From Streptomyces indicus (GTDB lineage Bacteria; Actinomycetota; Actinomycetes; Streptomycetales; Streptomycetaceae): a DNA stretch of 64,000 bases. Location: positions 62,001 to 126,000 of the forward strand of contig NZ_FNFF01000010.1 in the NCBI RefSeq assembly GCF_900100315.1. The letters are read 5' to 3'. The translations under genes were made by a program, and so were the position numbers. This document shows positions 43,164 to 52,489 of the stretch, one piece after another. The notes below the pieces were generated by a model that saw only the letters and a program-made list of their open reading frames with translations, did not search any database and was not told where the DNA came from. How positions within the stretch are numbered: the first letter of the stretch is position 1; each line of letters begins with the position of its first letter.

Positions 43164-43641
43164 GGTCCGTCGTCCCGTATCTGCTCGGGGGTCTTGGTGT
43201 GGTGGGTCCACATCTATCAGACCACCGGCACCACCCGGGCCCGTCCCGCTTCTTCAGCCCCTTTCGAGCGGGCCGCGGACGCGCCCGCGGCGCGCGATGT
43301 CCAGCGCCGGACGTGAGGCCGGGCCCGCCGAAGCGCTCGCCTTCACCCGGCTCCACCTGGCCTCGGCCCTCAACACCGCGTCGCAGCAGTGCCCCGGGCA
43401 GAACACGCGGCGGGGCCGGACGGCGAGGAGACGCCTCCGTCCCGCGCCGGGACGCCTTCCGCCCGCGGCCGGACGACACCCCCGCCAGCCCCGCCCGCGA
43501 GCAGGGGGAACGGCCCGTGCGCTCCCCTCACGAACTCCCGGAAAAATTCCCGGAGAAAGTCGCGTAAGCAACCCGCACCACCGCGCTCTCTCCTTCCGTG
43601 GGCCGCTTCGGAGCCCGCAGGAGGAAAGGAAGAAGAGGGAC
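43164..43641. other. Intergenic region before the SsgA-like gene
   Basis: About 480 bp. Open frames exist on both strands but all are Arg/Pro-rich with no domain, so I do not call a gene. The SsgG-like start at 43642 is preceded by a purine-rich GGAAAGGAAGAAGAGGG. Confidence 0.4.
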
Positions 43642-44121
43642 ATGCAGACCGTGGTGGAACGCGAGCTCGAGTTGCGGCTGGTCCTTTCGCCGGAGCGCAG
43701 CATCCCGGTGCCGGCCCGGCTGACCTACCGCACGGACGACCCGTACGCCGTGCACATCACCTTCCACGTCAACACCGACCAGCCCGTGAACTGGACCTTC
43801 GCCAGGGAGCTGCTCGTCGAGGGCGTGTTCCGGCCCTGCGGGCACGGGGACGTCAGGATCTGGCCGACCAAGGTGGAGGGGCGCAGCGTGGTCCTGATGG
43901 CGCTCAGTTCGCCGGACGGGGACGCGCTCCTGGAGGCGCCGGCGGCCGCCGTGTCCGCCTGGCTGGAGCGGACGCTGCGGGTGGTCCCGCCGGGTGCTGA
44001 GTCCGAGCAGCTCGGCATCGACGAGGGCCTGGCCGAGCTGCTCGCCCCCGCACCGCGCGGCCACGACGACCTGTGGCTGAGCGACCCGTGGCCCTCGGAC
44101 GAGTCCAAGGACGGTGAGTGA
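43642..44121 (+). CDS. ssgG: SsgA-like sporulation/cell division protein, probable SsgG
   Basis: 159 residues. VERELELRLVLSPERSIPVPARLTYR, DPYAVHITFHVNTDQPVNWTFAREL and GHGDVRIWPTK are the SALP signature. SALPs position septa and cell-wall remodelling in sporulating Streptomyces. From memory, the SALP at SCO2924, near hppD, is SsgG, which affects septum placement; the position matches. The ATG at 43642 fits the family length. The symbol relies on synteny I recall, not a search. Confidence 0.8.
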   Translation: MQTVVERELELRLVLSPERSIPVPARLTYRTDDPYAVHITFHVNTDQPVNWTFARELLVEGVFRPCGHGDVRIWPTKVEGRSVVLMALSSPDGDALLEAPAAAVSAWLERTLRVVPPGAESEQLGIDEGLAELLAPAPRGHDDLWLSDPWPSDESKDGE

Positions 44122-44160
44122 TCCCGTACAAGGTGAGTGGTCCCCGTACAGGTGAGAGGG

Positions 44161-45579
44161 CTAGAACAGCTTGCCCGGGTTGAGGATGCCGAGCGGGTCG
44201 AAGGTCTGCTTGAGGCTCCGCTGCACCTCGATGCCCACCGGGCCGATTTCGCGCGCCAGCCACTCCTTCTTGAGGACGCCCACGCCGTGCTCGCCGGTGA
44301 TCGTGCCGCCGAGCTCCAGGCCGAGGGCCATGATCTCGTCGAAGGATGCGCGGGCGCGCCGGGACTCGTCGGGGTCCTGCGCGTCGAAGCAGACCGTGGG
44401 GTGGGTGTTGCCGTCCCCCGCGTGGGCGCAGACCCCGATCGTCAGGCCGTACTTGTCCGCGATGCGGGCGGTGCCTTCGAGGAGGGCGCCGAGCTGTGAG
44501 CGGGGCACGCAGACGTCGTCGATCATCGTGGTGCCCTTGACCGCTTCGAGTGCGGTCAGGGACAACCGCCGCGCCTGGAGCAGCAGTTCGGACTCGGCGT
44601 GGTCCTCCGCGGGCACCACTTCGGTCGCGCCCGCCGCCGCGCAGAGCGCACCGACCGCGGCGAGGTCGGCGGCCGGGTCGGGGGTGTCGAAGGCGGCGAG
44701 CAGCAGCGCCTCGGTGGTCTCGGGCAGCCCCATCTGCGCCATGGCGTTGACGGCGCGCACCGTCGTGCGGTCCATGAGTTCGAGCAGCGACGGGGTGTGC
44801 CCGCCTTCCATGATCTTGCATACGGCGGCGCAGGCGGCCTCGGTGGAGGCGAACTCGGCTGCCAGGACGAGCTGTTGCGGCGGCTGCGGCTTCAGCGCGA
44901 GCACCGCCCGTACGACGATCCCCAGGCTGCCCTCGGAGCCGACGAAGAGCCGCGTCAGGTCGTAGCCCGCGACCCCCTTGGCCGTACGGCGTCCCGTCTT
45001 CAGGAGCCGGCCGTCGGCGAGGACGACGTCGAGGCCGAGGACGTACTCGGCGGTGACCCCGTACTTCACACAGCACAGGCCGCCGGATGCCGTGCCGATG
45101 TTGCCGCCGATGGTGCACATCTCCCAACTGGAGGGATCCGGCGGGTAGAAGAGGCCGAGCTCGTTGACCTTGCGGGACAGGACCGCGTTGACGACGCCGG
45201 GTTCGACCACGGCGATCCGGTCCACGGGGTCGATCTCGAGGATCCGGTCCATCTTGAGCAGCGAGAGCACGATGCAGCCGTCGCTCGCGTTGGCCGCGCC
45301 CGACAGGCCGGTGCGCGCGCCCTGCGGGACGACCGGCACGCGCAGCTCGGTCGCCGTGCGCATGACGTGCTGCACCTCCTCGACCGTGCGCGGGAGCACC
45401 ACCACCGCGGGGGTGCCCGCCGCGCAGAAGCTCGCCATGTCATGGGCGTACGAGGCGGTGACGTCGGGGTCGGTGAGGAGGGACTCGGCGGGCAGTGCGG
45501 TGCGCAGCCGCGCGATGAGGTCGGGGGCTGCAGGGGCGGTGGCGAGGTCCGGGGCGGCGGGGTCCGGGGCGGCGGTCAT
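44161..45579 (-). CDS. FAD-linked oxidase (glycolate/D-lactate dehydrogenase GlcD-like)
   Basis: 472 residues from the ATG at 45579 (GGAG upstream). The PCMH FAD-binding part has VPVVPQGARTGLSGAANASDG and CTIGGNIGTASGGLCCVKYG; the C-terminal cap has SEGSLGIVVRAVLALKP and GVGVLKKEWLAREIG. Oxidises a 2-hydroxy acid such as glycolate or D-lactate, passing electrons to a quinone or cytochrome. No GlcE/F partners are adjacent. Convergent with ssgG. Confidence 0.88.
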   Translation of the reverse strand: MTAAPDPAAPDLATAPAAPDLIARLRTALPAESLLTDPDVTASYAHDMASFCAAGTPAVVVLPRTVEEVQHVMRTATELRVPVVPQGARTGLSGAANASDGCIVLSLLKMDRILEIDPVDRIAVVEPGVVNAVLSRKVNELGLFYPPDPSSWEMCTIGGNIGTASGGLCCVKYGVTAEYVLGLDVVLADGRLLKTGRRTAKGVAGYDLTRLFVGSEGSLGIVVRAVLALKPQPPQQLVLAAEFASTEAACAAVCKIMEGGHTPSLLELMDRTTVRAVNAMAQMGLPETTEALLLAAFDTPDPAADLAAVGALCAAAGATEVVPAEDHAESELLLQARRLSLTALEAVKGTTMIDDVCVPRSQLGALLEGTARIADKYGLTIGVCAHAGDGNTHPTVCFDAQDPDESRRARASFDEIMALGLELGGTITGEHGVGVLKKEWLAREIGPVGIEVQRSLKQTFDPLGILNPGKLF

Positions 45580-45677
45580 GATCTCCAGCCTGGCACCCGG
45601 GGCCATCGGTGTGAACCCCGTCCGTGAACGACCTCCGGTACACCGGTGTGCTCTTCATACTGGCGCACAGTGGCGCC

Positions 45678-47720
45678 ATGGAGAACGAACAGGAACGTGA
45701 GGCTCCGGACTCCTCCTGGCCGCCGCCGCTCGGGCGGGGCACGGGCGCGCAGGGGTACGGGGGCGGGCCGGGCGAGCGCGCTCGGGGATACGGCGACCGG
45801 CCCGGCGAGCGCTCCCAGGGATACGGGGAACGGCGGACGTATGAGGCCCAATGGCCCCTGGCGGATGCGGGGGCCGAGGGCGGCGGGGGCACGGCGGACG
45901 GCCACCCGCGGCAGCCCACGGCCGCCGCGGACGCGCCGGCCCTGAGCCCACTGGACGCCCTCGACGCCGAGCACGCCCGGGAAGCCGCCGGGGCGCCGGA
46001 CACCCGTGATTCCGCGGCGAGTTCGGCGACCGCCAGCGCCCGCACCCTGCGCCGCACCCTGGTCACCTCGGTCGTCGGCTCGGTGGTCCTCTCCTGCACC
46101 GTCTTCGCCCTGCCCCTCCTCGTCGACCACGGGCCGCCACCCGCGCCGGGCCCGGTCGGCCGCGCGATGCAGGCGGTGGGGATCGGCGCGCCGGCCTCGC
46201 TCACCGACCTCGGCGCGCTGATCGCCGACCGCGAGGCGCACCTCGCCAAGCACCCCGGGGACGAGGAGTCCTGGGCGGTGCTCGGCACCGCGTACACCGA
46301 GCACGCGCGGCGGACCGCGGACCGCGGCCTGTTCGCGCAGGCGGAGCAGGCGCTGAACCGTTCGCTGGCGGCGCGGCCCGCCGACGCGGGCAACATCGAG
46401 GCGCTCGCCGGGATGGCGGCCCTGGCCAACGCGCGGCACGACTACCGGGCCGCGAAGAAGTGGGGCGAGCTCGCGGTCATGCAGGCGCCGGGGCGCTGGA
46501 CCCTCTACCCCGTACTGATCGACACGTACGACCGTCTCGGGGACTACAAGGCGGCCGACAAGGCGCTGGAGAAGCTGCAGGAGCTGCACTCCAACACGGC
46601 GGTGCGGGCCCGCGCGGCGCAGGTGTACGCGGACCGGGGCTGGCGCGAGATGGCCGCCACCGAGATCACGGACGCGGCCGCGCTGGCCCAGGCGCCCGCC
46701 GAGCAGGCCGCGTACCAGCACAGCGTGGGGGTGCTGGCGTGGGAGCGGGGCGAGGCGGCGGAGTCGCTCCGCTGGTTCGAGGCGGCCCTGCGCGCCGACC
46801 CCGAGCACTACCCGTCCATCGCGGCGCGGGCGCGCTCGCTCGCGGTGCTCGGGCGGACCGCGGACGCGCTCACGGCGTACCAGGACGTGCTGCGCAAGCT
46901 GCCGCTGCCGCAGTACGCGACGGAGCTGGGCGAGCTGTACGAGTCGATCGGGCTCGACGAGGCGGCGAACGCCCAGTACGACGCCGTACGGCGGCAGTCG
47001 GCGGACAGCGGGCCCGGCGCGGACCAGCTGGCGCTCGGGCTGTTCGAGGCCGACCACGGGGACGCGGACGCGGCGGTGGCGCGGCTGACCGCGGAGTGGA
47101 AGCGGCACCCCGGGCGGCAGGTGACGGACGCGCTGGCCTGGGCGCACTTCCGGGCCGGTGACAGCAAGAAGGCGCTGGCGTTCAGCAAGCGGGCGATGGA
47201 CAAGGACGCGCCGCGCAGCGCCCTGTTCGCCTACCACCGCGGGGAGATCGAGCGGTCTCTCGAGAAGTACGGGGCGGCGCGGCGCTTCCTCACGGAGGCT
47301 CTGAAGATCAACCCGCACTTCTCGCGGCTGCACGTGCCCGCCGCGGAACAGGCGCTGGCCGCGCTGGGCGAGCCGCCGCCGGGCGGTCCCGTGAACGTCA
47401 CCGGCGAGAAGCCGCAGGCGCCCTCGCTGGGCCGTACCTCGGGCTCGGGCAGCGGTCAGCAGGCCAAGCCGTCCGGGCGCGGCGGCCCCAACTCCTCGGT
47501 GCAGGGCGGGGGTTCAGCGGGCCGGGGCTCGGGGTCGTCCACGCCGAAGCAGCAGACGCCGCGGACGCAGCAGCAGAAGCCGCGCACGCAGCAGCCGGCA
47601 CCGCAGCGCACCGCGCCGCGGACGGCTCCGCGCAAGCAGAGCGGGAGCACGGGCGCGGGCAGCGGCAGCGGCAGCACCGGCGGTGCGAAGAAGCCGGCGC
47701 CCAAGCGCACCGCGCGCTGA
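45678..47720 (+). CDS. TPR-repeat membrane-anchored protein
   Basis: 680 residues if the ATG at 45678 is used; a GTG 54 nt upstream is in frame, and no good ribosome binding site is seen. Residues 1-110 are polar Gly/Pro/Glu-rich. One membrane segment follows (LVTSVVGSVVLSCTVFALPLLV), then a ~330-residue TPR region with helical pairs (for example AVLGTAYTEHARRTADRGLF and HYPSIAARARSLAVLGRTAD). The C-terminal ~120 residues are basic Lys/Gln/Pro/Arg/Ser-rich low complexity. A protein-interaction scaffold, probably with TPRs outside the membrane; partner unknown. Confidence 0.8.
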   Translation: MENEQEREAPDSSWPPPLGRGTGAQGYGGGPGERARGYGDRPGERSQGYGERRTYEAQWPLADAGAEGGGGTADGHPRQPTAAADAPALSPLDALDAEHAREAAGAPDTRDSAASSATASARTLRRTLVTSVVGSVVLSCTVFALPLLVDHGPPPAPGPVGRAMQAVGIGAPASLTDLGALIADREAHLAKHPGDEESWAVLGTAYTEHARRTADRGLFAQAEQALNRSLAARPADAGNIEALAGMAALANARHDYRAAKKWGELAVMQAPGRWTLYPVLIDTYDRLGDYKAADKALEKLQELHSNTAVRARAAQVYADRGWREMAATEITDAAALAQAPAEQAAYQHSVGVLAWERGEAAESLRWFEAALRADPEHYPSIAARARSLAVLGRTADALTAYQDVLRKLPLPQYATELGELYESIGLDEAANAQYDAVRRQSADSGPGADQLALGLFEADHGDADAAVARLTAEWKRHPGRQVTDALAWAHFRAGDSKKALAFSKRAMDKDAPRSALFAYHRGEIERSLEKYGAARRFLTEALKINPHFSRLHVPAAEQALAALGEPPPGGPVNVTGEKPQAPSLGRTSGSGSGQQAKPSGRGGPNSSVQGGGSAGRGSGSSTPKQQTPRTQQQKPRTQQPAPQRTAPRTAPRKQSGSTGAGSGSGSTGGAKKPAPKRTAR

Positions 47721-47760
47721 GCACGCGAGGTCGCCGAGCGCACGGGCTCACCGAACACGC

Positions 47761-47793
47761 GAGGGGCGGGGCCCTCAACAGGCCCCGCCCCTC
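47761..47793. terminator. Terminator between TPR gene and hppD
   Basis: Perfect 13-bp stem GAGGGGCGGGGCC with a 7-base loop, between the two convergent genes. Confidence 0.85.
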
Positions 47794-47828
47794 ACCCCTC
47801 TACGGCTCAGAGGCTGCCGCTGTACAGC

Positions 47829-48974
47829 TCAGAGGTTGCCGCGCTTCTCCTGCTCGCGCTCGATCGCCTCGAACAGAGCCTTGAAGTTGCCCTTGCCGAA
47901 GCCCATGGAGCCGTGGCGCTCGATCATCTCGAAGAAGACGGTCGGGCGGTCCTGGACCGGCTTGGTGAAGATCTGCAGCAGGTAGCCGTCCTCGTCGCGG
48001 TCGACGAGGATCTTCAGCTCGCGCAGGGTCTCGACCGGCACGCGGGTCTCGCCCGCCCACTCGCCGAGGGTGTCGTAGTACGAGTCCGGGGTGTCGAGGA
48101 ACTCGACCCCGCCCGCGCGCATGGCGCGCACGGTGGCGACGATGTCGTTCGTGGCGAGCGCGATGTGCTGGACGCCGGCGCCGCCGTAGAACTCCAGGTA
48201 CTCGTCGATCTGCGACTTCTTCTTCGCGATGGCCGGCTCGTTGATCGGGAACTTGACCTTGAGCGTGCCGTCGGCGACGACCTTGGACATGAGCGCGGAG
48301 TACTCGGTGGCGATGTCGTCGCCCACGAACTCCTTCATGTTCGTGAAGCCCATGACCTTGTTGTAGAAGCCGACCCACTCGTTCATCTTGCCGAGCTCGA
48401 CGTTGCCCACGCAGTGGTCGATGGCCTGGAAGGTGCGCTTGGCCGGCGGCTCGACGATCGGCTTCGCGGCCACGTACCCGGGCAGGTACGGGCCCGTGTA
48501 GTCCTTGCGTTCGACCAGGGTGTGCCGGGTCTTGCCGTACGTGGCGATCGCGGCGCGCACGACGACGCCGTGCTCGTCCTTCGTCTCGTAGGGCTCCTCG
48601 ATGCCGCGGGCGCCGTGCTCGACGGCGTACGCGTAGGCGGCGCGCGCGTCCGGGACCTCGATGGCGAGGTCGATCACGCCGTCGCCGTGCGCGGCGACGT
48701 GCTCCTCGAGGAAGCGGCCCCAGTCGGTGGACGCCTTGATGACGGAGGTGAAGACGAAACGGGCCGCGCCGTTGGTGAGCACGTAACTGGCGGTCTCGCG
48801 GCTGCCGTTCTCCGGTCCGGAGTAGGCGACCAGCTTCATGCCGAAGGCCGTCGAGTAGTAGTGCGCGGCCTGCTTGGCGTTGCCCACGGCGAAGACGACC
48901 GCGTCCATTCCCTTCACCGGGAAGGGGTCGGCCTGCCGGGCGGTTTCGGGGGTGGAGTGAAGGGTCTCAGTCAT
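47829..48974 (-). CDS. hppD: 4-hydroxyphenylpyruvate dioxygenase
   Basis: 381 residues, standard length. Two vicinal-oxygen-chelate halves; iron ligands are the His of IDHCVGNV, the His of GVQHIALATND, and the Glu of VFFEMIERHG. It turns 4-hydroxyphenylpyruvate into homogentisate in tyrosine breakdown. The C-terminal GFGKGNFKALFEAIEREQ is typical. Divergent from a Lrp-type regulator, with palindromes between them. From memory this is SCO2927. Confidence 0.95.
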   Translation of the reverse strand: MTETLHSTPETARQADPFPVKGMDAVVFAVGNAKQAAHYYSTAFGMKLVAYSGPENGSRETASYVLTNGAARFVFTSVIKASTDWGRFLEEHVAAHGDGVIDLAIEVPDARAAYAYAVEHGARGIEEPYETKDEHGVVVRAAIATYGKTRHTLVERKDYTGPYLPGYVAAKPIVEPPAKRTFQAIDHCVGNVELGKMNEWVGFYNKVMGFTNMKEFVGDDIATEYSALMSKVVADGTLKVKFPINEPAIAKKKSQIDEYLEFYGGAGVQHIALATNDIVATVRAMRAGGVEFLDTPDSYYDTLGEWAGETRVPVETLRELKILVDRDEDGYLLQIFTKPVQDRPTVFFEMIERHGSMGFGKGNFKALFEAIEREQEKRGNL

Positions 48975-49004
48975 GGGCGTAGGGTCTCTCCGCCCTTCAA
49001 GGTG

Positions 49005-49034
49005 CGCAATAGTTGCGTGATTTGCTGGGCAATC
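49005..49034. promoter_or_regulatory. Palindromes in the hppD/Lrp intergenic region
   Basis: CGCAATAGTTGCG (49005-49017) is perfect; GATTTGCTGGGCAATC (49019-49034) is near-perfect. They lie between the divergent starts and are candidate binding sites for the Lrp-type regulator, controlling hppD and itself. Confidence 0.55.
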
Positions 49035-49072
49035 TGCACAGCCGTACGCCAGGATGGCCGGACGATCTGTAC

Positions 49073-49600
49073 ATGATGACCAGTGGGAGTGTGAGCCACG
49101 CCATGCCCTCGCCCCCGACCTCGGGAATTGACGAGCTCGACGGCCGCCTCATCGTGCTGCTCGCCCGCGAGCCCCGGATCGGGGTCCTGGAGGCCTCGCG
49201 CCGGCTGGGGGTCGCGCGCGGGACGGTGCAGGCGCGGATGGACCGGCTTCAGTCGAATGGAGTCATCCGCGGCTTCGGCCCGGACGTGGATCCGGCGGCG
49301 CTCGGCTACCCGGTGACGGCCTTCGCGACGCTGGAGATCAAACAGGGCCAGGGCGCGGAGGTACGGGCGCACTTGGGCGGTGTGCCGGAGGTCCTTGAGC
49401 TGCACACGACCACCGGGCACGGGGACATGCTGTGCCGTCTGGTGGCCCGGTCCAACGCGGATCTCCAACGTGTGATCGACCGGGTTGTGGGTTTTGATGG
49501 CATCGTCCGGGCTTCCACGGCGATCGTCATGGAAAATCCCGTTCCGCTACGGATCATCCCGCTGGTGGAGCAGGCGGCCCGGGAGGACAGCGGCACCTGA
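49073..49600 (+). CDS. Lrp/AsnC-family transcriptional regulator
   Basis: 175 residues from the first ATG at 49073; ATGs at 49076 and near 49103 are also in frame, and no site decides clearly. An HTH at residues ~20-60 (DGRLIVLLAREPRIGVLEASRRLGVARGTVQARMDRL), then the AsnC effector domain with FATLEIKQGQGAEVRAHL and GDMLCRLVARSNADLQRVID. Divergent to hppD, it probably senses tyrosine or a related amino acid. The upstream osmoprotectant permease follows it after 36 bp and could be partly co-transcribed. Confidence 0.87.
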   Translation: MMTSGSVSHAMPSPPTSGIDELDGRLIVLLAREPRIGVLEASRRLGVARGTVQARMDRLQSNGVIRGFGPDVDPAALGYPVTAFATLEIKQGQGAEVRAHLGGVPEVLELHTTTGHGDMLCRLVARSNADLQRVIDRVVGFDGIVRASTAIVMENPVPLRIIPLVEQAAREDSGT

Positions 49601-49636
49601 GCCGAGCGGGCCGGAGATCCGAGAGGTGAGCTGAGG

Positions 49637-50284
49637 GTGAACTTCTGGGATTACCTGGGCAGTCGCCACGAACAGCTCCTCATGGACGCGTTCCAGCACG
49701 CCAGCGCCGTCTTCCAGTGCATGGTCGTGGCCACCGTCCTCGGCGTCCTGATCGGCATCGTCACGTATCGCAGCGAATGGGCGGGCAACCTCGCCACGCT
49801 CACCACCTCGACCCTGCTCACCATCCCCTCGCTCGCCCTGATCGGTCTGCTGATCCCGATCGTGGGCCTGGGGGTGCCGCCGACCGTGATCGCGCTGACC
49901 TTGTACGGGCTGCTTCCGATCGTGCGGAACGCGATCGTGGGGCTGCGCGGGGTGGACCCGGCGCTGGTGGACGCGGCCAAGGGCATCGGGATGTCGCGTA
50001 CCGCCCGGCTGTTCAAGGTGGAGCTGCCGCTCGCCTGGCCGCCCATCCTCACCGGCATCCGCGTCTCCACGCAGATGCTGATGGGCATCGCCGCGATCGC
50101 CGCGTACGCCTCCGGGCCCGGGCTCGGCAACGAGATCTTCCGCGGGATCGGCTCCCTCGGCAGCAAGAACGCGCTCAACCAGGTACTCGCCGGCACGCTC
50201 GGGATCGTCGTCCTCGCGCTGCTCTTCGACGCCGCTTACGTACTGATCGGACGGCTGACCATCTCTAGGGGTATCCGTGTCTGA
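49637..50284 (+). CDS. Osmoprotectant (glycine betaine/choline) ABC permease, first subunit
   Basis: 215 residues, GTG start with GAGAGGTGAG upstream. Six membrane segments; the EAA loop is in VDAAKGIGMSRTARLFKVELPLAWPPI. The family is the OpuCB/OpuBB type. First gene of a four-gene operon: its end overlaps the ATPase start by 8 nt. Carries betaine or choline into the cell. Confidence 0.9.
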   Translation: MNFWDYLGSRHEQLLMDAFQHASAVFQCMVVATVLGVLIGIVTYRSEWAGNLATLTTSTLLTIPSLALIGLLIPIVGLGVPPTVIALTLYGLLPIVRNAIVGLRGVDPALVDAAKGIGMSRTARLFKVELPLAWPPILTGIRVSTQMLMGIAAIAAYASGPGLGNEIFRGIGSLGSKNALNQVLAGTLGIVVLALLFDAAYVLIGRLTISRGIRV

Positions 50285-51575
50285 GGCCACGACGACCACC
50301 GCGTCGAACGCCGCTTCGTCCGCGCCGAAGGCCGCCGCGCGGACCACCGGCGCGACCATCGAGCTGGAGAACCTCACCAAGCGCTATCCGGGCAGCTCCG
50401 AACCTGCCGTGGACAGCGTGAACATGGAGATCAAGGCCGGTGAGCTGGTCATCTTCGTGGGGCCCTCGGGCTGCGGCAAGTCCACGACGCTGAAGATGAT
50501 CAACCGGCTGATCGAGCCGACGAGCGGACGGATCCGGATCGACGGCGAGGACGTCACGGACATGGACCCGGTGAAGCTGCGCCGGAAGATCGGCTACGCG
50601 ATCCAGTCCTCCGGGCTCTTCCCGCACATGACGGTCGCGCAGAACATCGCGCTGGTGCCGAAGATGATCGGCTGGCCCACGGCGAAGATCAAGGACCGGG
50701 TCGAGGAGATGCTCGACCTGGTGGGCCTGGACCCCGGCGAGTTCCGCGGGCGCTATCCGCGGCAGCTCTCCGGCGGTCAGCAGCAACGCGTCGGTGTGGC
50801 ACGGGCGTTGGCGGCCGACCCGCCCGTCCTGCTCATGGACGAGCCGTTCGGCGCGGTGGACCCGATCACGCGCGACCACCTCCAGGACGAGCTGATCCGG
50901 CTCCAGCACGAGCTGCACAAGACGATCGTGTTCGTCACGCACGACTTCGACGAGGCCATCAAGCTGGGCGACCGGATCGCGGTCCTGCGCGAGCGCTCGC
51001 ACATCGCGCAGTTCGACACCCCGGAGGCCATCCTCACCAACCCGGCCGACGACTTCGTCTCCGGTTTCGTCGGGGCGGGCGCGGCGCTGAAGCGGCTCAA
51101 CCTCACGCGCGTACGGGATGTGGAGGTCCGCGACTACCCGACCGTGACCGTGGACGACCCGCTCCAGGAGATCTTCAACAAGCTCCGCGACGGCACGACC
51201 AGCGAGCTGCTGCTCCTGGACAAGCGCGGCCGGCCGTACAAGTGGCTCCGGCGCGGGGACCTGATGCGGGCGCGCGGCTCGCTGGCCCGGGCCGGCACCC
51301 TCGTGCACGACACGGTGACCCGGGACGCCACCCTGCGCGACGCGCTCGAAGCCGTGCTCACCGAAAGCGCGGGACGGGTCGCGGTGACCGGGCGGCGCGG
51401 CGAGTACACGGGCGTCGTCGACATGGAGACGCTGATGAACTCCGTGCACGAACTCCTGGAGCAGGACCGGCTCGACGCCATCGAGCACCAGCACGACCTC
51501 CAGGACCAGCGCGCCGAGCAGACCCATCGCGCACAGGAGGGCGAGGGGGCCGGGTACGGGGAGGACGCCTCGTGA
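50277..51575 (+). CDS. Osmoprotectant ABC transporter ATP-binding protein with CBS domains
   Basis: 432 residues, GTG start overlapping the upstream gene by 8 nt. Walker A GPSGCGKST, signature LSGGQQQRVGVARAL, Walker B LLMDEPFGAVD and the His of FVTHDFDEA. Residues ~280-390 form CBS-like repeats (TVTVDDPLQEIF ... RLVHDTVTRDATLRDALEAV) that sense ionic strength in OpuCA-type proteins. Overlaps the next gene by 4 nt (GTGA). Confidence 0.92.
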   Translation: MSEATTTTASNAASSAPKAAARTTGATIELENLTKRYPGSSEPAVDSVNMEIKAGELVIFVGPSGCGKSTTLKMINRLIEPTSGRIRIDGEDVTDMDPVKLRRKIGYAIQSSGLFPHMTVAQNIALVPKMIGWPTAKIKDRVEEMLDLVGLDPGEFRGRYPRQLSGGQQQRVGVARALAADPPVLLMDEPFGAVDPITRDHLQDELIRLQHELHKTIVFVTHDFDEAIKLGDRIAVLRERSHIAQFDTPEAILTNPADDFVSGFVGAGAALKRLNLTRVRDVEVRDYPTVTVDDPLQEIFNKLRDGTTSELLLLDKRGRPYKWLRRGDLMRARGSLARAGTLVHDTVTRDATLRDALEAVLTESAGRVAVTGRRGEYTGVVDMETLMNSVHELLEQDRLDAIEHQHDLQDQRAEQTHRAQEGEGAGYGEDAS

Positions 51576-52489
51576 GCCCGTATCCCCCGCCGTATCCGCC
51601 GCCCTCGCCGCACGAGCCGCCGCTCGGCCCGCACCCCGCCGAGCCGCGCCGGCCCGACGGCGAGCACGAGGTCAAGGGCCACACCTTCCGCGACACCGGC
51701 GAGGCCGAGCACGAGCCGACCCCGCCGCTCACCCCGGCCGCACGCGAACCGCGCCGGCTGACCTGGCAGAAGCTGACGTTCCTGCCGGTCACGCTACTCG
51801 TGGTGCTGCTCGTCACCTGGCTGTGGTTCCGCAACGCGGACCTGGACTCGATCTCGCGGAACGCGCTCGCGGACGGCAACGTGTGGCTGCGGCTGCGCCA
51901 GCACATCGAACTGACCGTGATCTCCACGTTCTTCGTGCTCCTGATCGCGATCCCGCTGGGCATCCTGCTGACCCGCAAGCGGCTGCGGCCCGCCGCGCCC
52001 TTCGCCATGGCCCTCGCCAACATCGGCCAGGCCACCCCGGCGATCGGCCTCCTCGCGCTGCTCGTCATCTGGATGGGCATCGGCATGAAGGCCGCGCTGA
52101 TCGGCATGATCATCTACGCGGTCCTGCCGGTCCTGTCCAACACCATCGCGGGACTCAAGGCGAACGACCCGACGCTGCTGGAAGCCGCGCGCGGCATCGG
52201 CATGTCCCCCATGGGCGTCCTCGCGAAGGTGGAACTCCCCCTCGCCGTCCCGCTGATCCTCGCGGGCGTGCGCACCGCGCTCGTCCTGAACGTGGGCACC
52301 GCGACCCTCGCCACCTTCGGCGGCGGCGGCGGGCTCGGCGACCTGATCTCCACCGGCATCACCACGCAGCGCATGCCGGTCCTGGTCCTCGGCTCGATCC
52401 TCACGGTCGCCCTCGCGCTCCTGGTGGACTGGCTGGCCTCGCTGGCCGAACTGCTGCTGCGGCCGCGCGGGTTGGAGGTGCGCTCATGA
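51572..52489 (+). CDS. Osmoprotectant ABC permease, second subunit
   Basis: 305 residues from the GTG at 51572, which overlaps the ATPase stop. A ~70-residue Pro-rich cytosolic tail is unusual for this family. Then six membrane helices with EAARGIGMSPMGVLAKVELPLAVPL as the EAA loop. The two permeases form the channel as a heterodimer. Its end overlaps the substrate-binding gene by 4 nt. Confidence 0.9.
   Translation: MSPYPPPYPPPSPHEPPLGPHPAEPRRPDGEHEVKGHTFRDTGEAEHEPTPPLTPAAREPRRLTWQKLTFLPVTLLVVLLVTWLWFRNADLDSISRNALADGNVWLRLRQHIELTVISTFFVLLIAIPLGILLTRKRLRPAAPFAMALANIGQATPAIGLLALLVIWMGIGMKAALIGMIIYAVLPVLSNTIAGLKANDPTLLEAARGIGMSPMGVLAKVELPLAVPLILAGVRTALVLNVGTATLATFGGGGGLGDLISTGITTQRMPVLVLGSILTVALALLVDWLASLAELLLRPRGLEVRS

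Noticed and set aside
43164..43641. Open frames before ssgG on both strands
   Set aside because: Arg/Pro-rich composition, no domain, no ribosome binding site; could be a longer SsgG N-terminus but family length argues against it.
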